From: an uncultured Candidatus Saccharibacteria bacterium
GTDB lineage: Bacteria > Patescibacteriota > Saccharimonadia > Saccharimonadales > Saccharimonadaceae
NCBI GenBank assembly: GCA_938041005.1
Contig: CALHZJ010000103.1
Location: 1-7,662 of the forward strand
Length of the DNA: 7,662 nucleotides
Reading direction: 5' to 3'
In this document: positions 6,091 through 7,662 of the stretch, piece after piece
Numbering within the stretch: position 1 is the stretch's first letter
Layout: every line of letters starts with the position of its first letter
Made by a program: the position numbers and the translations under genes
The notes under the pieces: generated by a model
Databases searched by the model: none
Told to the model about the DNA's origin: nothing
Seen by the model: the letters and a program-made list of their open reading frames with translations, nothing else

Positions 6091-7096
6091 TGATTTTATA
6101 ATTACTAGACCTGAATACATTCCAGGTAATGATGGTAAGATGAGGTTGAGTAGTTTATTGGAAGACTTTAAGCGTCGGAAACTTAAGGAGGTTGAAGATG
6201 AGGAATGTAAGGGTATTAATCCTGAGGGTTATTTAAAATTTGCCAACAGCGTTCTTAAGTTTATAAAATCCATAAAATTGCCAAGTGAAGAGGAACTAGC
6301 CAAGCAGTATAAAGACGCGACAATTAAGGAAAACAGTCCAGTGGTTCGTAGCCTTGCTGAATCTATGGCTAAAGAGCATCTGAGTGGGGTTTTAGACAAC
6401 GCCCTGAGGGTGCTTTCGGAGAAATTGAATAGCTATGAAGTGGCGCCTGCAGTTGCGGGTGAATCTTTGAGGAAAGCCACCAAGAAGAAAAGGTCAAACA
6501 AACCGAAGTCGAGAGCTGAAGAAGACTCTTGGTCGGTAGAGATTGGATTGAAGGCGGGAGATGCTGTGATACTTGATAGCGAGACGTTTCCGTGGCTTAA
6601 AGAAGATTCTATTGTAGATGTACTGCATGTTGAGCGTGGTGGTGACGGTACTGTAGTCGCAGTAATTGACGCGCGCACTGAAGAGGCTAAAAAGGTTGAA
6701 CATAAAATGACTGGATACGAAAACGACAGGAAGAAACGAAGTATTCTGCCCGTTATTAAGGATAAATTAATTATGGCTGCTAAATATGTAGCAACTTCAG
6801 AAGATAAGTCTGTCGGTTTGCCAGTTGGCTTAAATAACAGATTAAAAGAGCTTTATCCGTTTATAATTTACGCCTGGAAAGACCAAACGCATAACGCCAA
6901 GAGGGTTTATGTGTCAAAAATCAGCGTTGAAGATATGCCCGATGAAAGTGATACTAAAAAATCTCTTCAGGAAGCTGGAGTGGCTGAAGTAGTTTTATTC
7001 TTAGGAGCTTGCGACAAACAAAATCAGGAATCGTTAGTATCTCTGTTTATAGATGGAGACTCTCGTGATGCGGCTAAGTACGGTGCTGGTGCTTAG
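6068..7096 (+). CDS. Unrecognised two-part protein with a basic linker, possibly the C-terminal part of a split gene
   Basis: 342 residues from the ATG at 6068, with no family recognised. Residues 1 to about 130 look helical and charged (SSLLEDFKRRKLKEVEDEE, then a Leu/Lys-rich segment). A strongly basic linker, RKATKKKRSNKPKSR (135-149), separates them from a second domain of mixed alpha/beta character, which includes GDAVILDSETFPWLKEDSI and the hydrophobic strand VAEVVLFLGACDK. There is no membrane segment or signal peptide, so it is probably cytoplasmic; the basic linker could contact nucleic acid or an acidic partner, but that is a guess. The start is doubtful: the ATG has no promoter and no spaced Shine-Dalgarno sequence, and the frame is open upstream only to 6050. 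That suits either translational coupling to the overlapping upstream frame or a single 512-residue gene interrupted at the T5 run. Confidence 0.7.
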   Translation: MGLFGLPDDFIITRPEYIPGNDGKMRLSSLLEDFKRRKLKEVEDEECKGINPEGYLKFANSVLKFIKSIKLPSEEELAKQYKDATIKENSPVVRSLAESMAKEHLSGVLDNALRVLSEKLNSYEVAPAVAGESLRKATKKKRSNKPKSRAEEDSWSVEIGLKAGDAVILDSETFPWLKEDSIVDVLHVERGGDGTVVAVIDARTEEAKKVEHKMTGYENDRKKRSILPVIKDKLIMAAKYVATSEDKSVGLPVGLNNRLKELYPFIIYAWKDQTHNAKRVYVSKISVEDMPDESDTKKSLQEAGVAEVVLFLGACDKQNQESLVSLFIDGDSRDAAKYGAGA

Positions 7097-7098
7097 GC

Positions 7099-7662
7099 TT
7101 ATCTAATGACATTCGCAATAGCTTCAACAACACCCTCATCAAATGCAGTTGGGACGACTTTGTCGACGGTTGGATTTTCAACCAAGTTGGCTAGCGCCTC
7201 AGCAGCCGCTAATTTGTGCTGATCGGTGATTTTCTTAACTCCGTGATCTAATGCACCGCGGAAAATTCCAGGGAAGGCCAGGGAGTTGTTGACTTGGTTT
7301 GGAAAGTCGCTACGACCCGTACCGATGATTGCGACGCCGGCTTGTTTGGCGACATCTGGCATAATTTCTGGAACAGGATTTGCTAGTGCGAATACGATTG
7401 GATCTTTCGCCATTTTTTGGACTAATTCTGGAGTGAGAAGTCCTGCGCGCGATACGCCGATGAATACGTCTGCGTCGGTGATGGCGTCTTCAATTGAGCC
7501 AGATTGCGATGCGTCGACATATTCCAATAGCGCGGTTTTTTCAGCGTTCAAATCTGTGCGTGATTTTCCGACAATTCCTCGGCTATCTACCGCCACGATG
7601 TTTTTTGCTCCGTAAAGATTTAACAATTTGATGATTGCTGTGCCAGCTGCGCCTGCGCCGAT
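7099..7662 (-). CDS. NAD(P)-dependent malic enzyme, C-terminal part, cut by window end
   Basis: Oxidative decarboxylation of malate to pyruvate and CO2 with reduction of NAD(P)+. The frame stays open to the window end, so the TTG at 7626 is internal and 187 C-terminal residues are present; the family usually has 390 or more. The piece begins in the Rossmann dinucleotide-binding motif GAGAAG (bases 7659-7642), followed by a beta strand with an acidic end (KNIVAVDSRG). It contains the family signatures DVFIGVSRAGLLTPE, PIVFALANPVPEI and GTGRSDFPNQVNNSLAFPG, the last including the Asn residues that help hold substrate and cofactor. The N-terminal substrate domain with the catalytic Tyr and Lys lies outside. 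The gene is convergent with the unknown locus, with only 2 bp between the two stop codons and no room for a terminator. NAD versus NADP preference cannot be judged safely. Confidence 0.93.
   Translation of the reverse strand: MGAGAAGTAIIKLLNLYGAKNIVAVDSRGIVGKSRTDLNAEKTALLEYVDASQSGSIEDAITDADVFIGVSRAGLLTPELVQKMAKDPIVFALANPVPEIMPDVAKQAGVAIIGTGRSDFPNQVNNSLAFPGIFRGALDHGVKKITDQHKLAAAEALANLVENPTVDKVVPTAFDEGVVEAIANVIR

Noticed and set aside
7624..7626. TTG at 7626 as the start of the malic enzyme
   Set aside because: The frame continues to the window end and encodes the GAGAAG dinucleotide-binding motif upstream, so the gene is truncated by the window.
1..7662. CRISPR arrays, insertion sequences, tRNA genes or attachment sites
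   Set aside because: I saw no regularly spaced direct repeats, transposase or integrase motifs, cloverleaf sequences, or flanking duplications in the window.

Overview
The window reads as ordinary bacterial chromosome of moderate G+C, most likely from a small-genome Candidate Phyla Radiation lineage. Candidatus Saccharibacteria (TM7) is my best guess. That assignment is inference: it rests on the gene set (replicative polymerase, type IV pilus-type ATPase, malic enzyme, SpoU methyltransferase), the tight packing and the apparently leaderless promoters, not on a marker gene. TGA is used as a normal stop, for example at the end of dnaE, so this is not a TGA-recoding lineage.

Layout. Bases 1-2792 (+) are the 3' three quarters of dnaE, the DNA polymerase III alpha subunit; its PHP domain lies outside the window. 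Bases 2794-2866 form a nest of inverted repeats between convergent genes. Bases 2859-3153 (-) hold a small predicted three-helix membrane protein whose reading frame is broken at a run of six G. It has its own strong sigma70-type promoter and a hairpin at the very 5' end of its leader. Bases 3285-3845 (-) encode a TrmH/SpoU-family RNA 2'-O-methyltransferase. A 51-bp divergent region (3846-3896) carries two back-to-back extended -10 promoters, each placed so that transcription should start at or next to the ATG. Bases 3897-5519 (+) encode a complete GspE/PilB-type secretion or pilus ATPase that lacks the tetracysteine zinc motif. Bases 5557-7096 (+) hold two overlapping unrecognised reading frames that may be one 512-residue gene broken at a T5 run. 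Bases 7099-7662 (-) are the C-terminal half of an NAD(P)-dependent malic enzyme, cut by the window end and ending 2 bp from its convergent neighbour.

The genes do not form one pathway. They cover housekeeping replication, RNA modification, surface appendage or DNA-uptake machinery, and carbon metabolism, with two unknown loci between them. Most of what deserves a second look is regulatory or structural: the leaderless divergent promoters, the competing hairpins after dnaE, the leader of the small membrane gene, and two frame breaks that would each be repaired by removing one base from a homopolymer.
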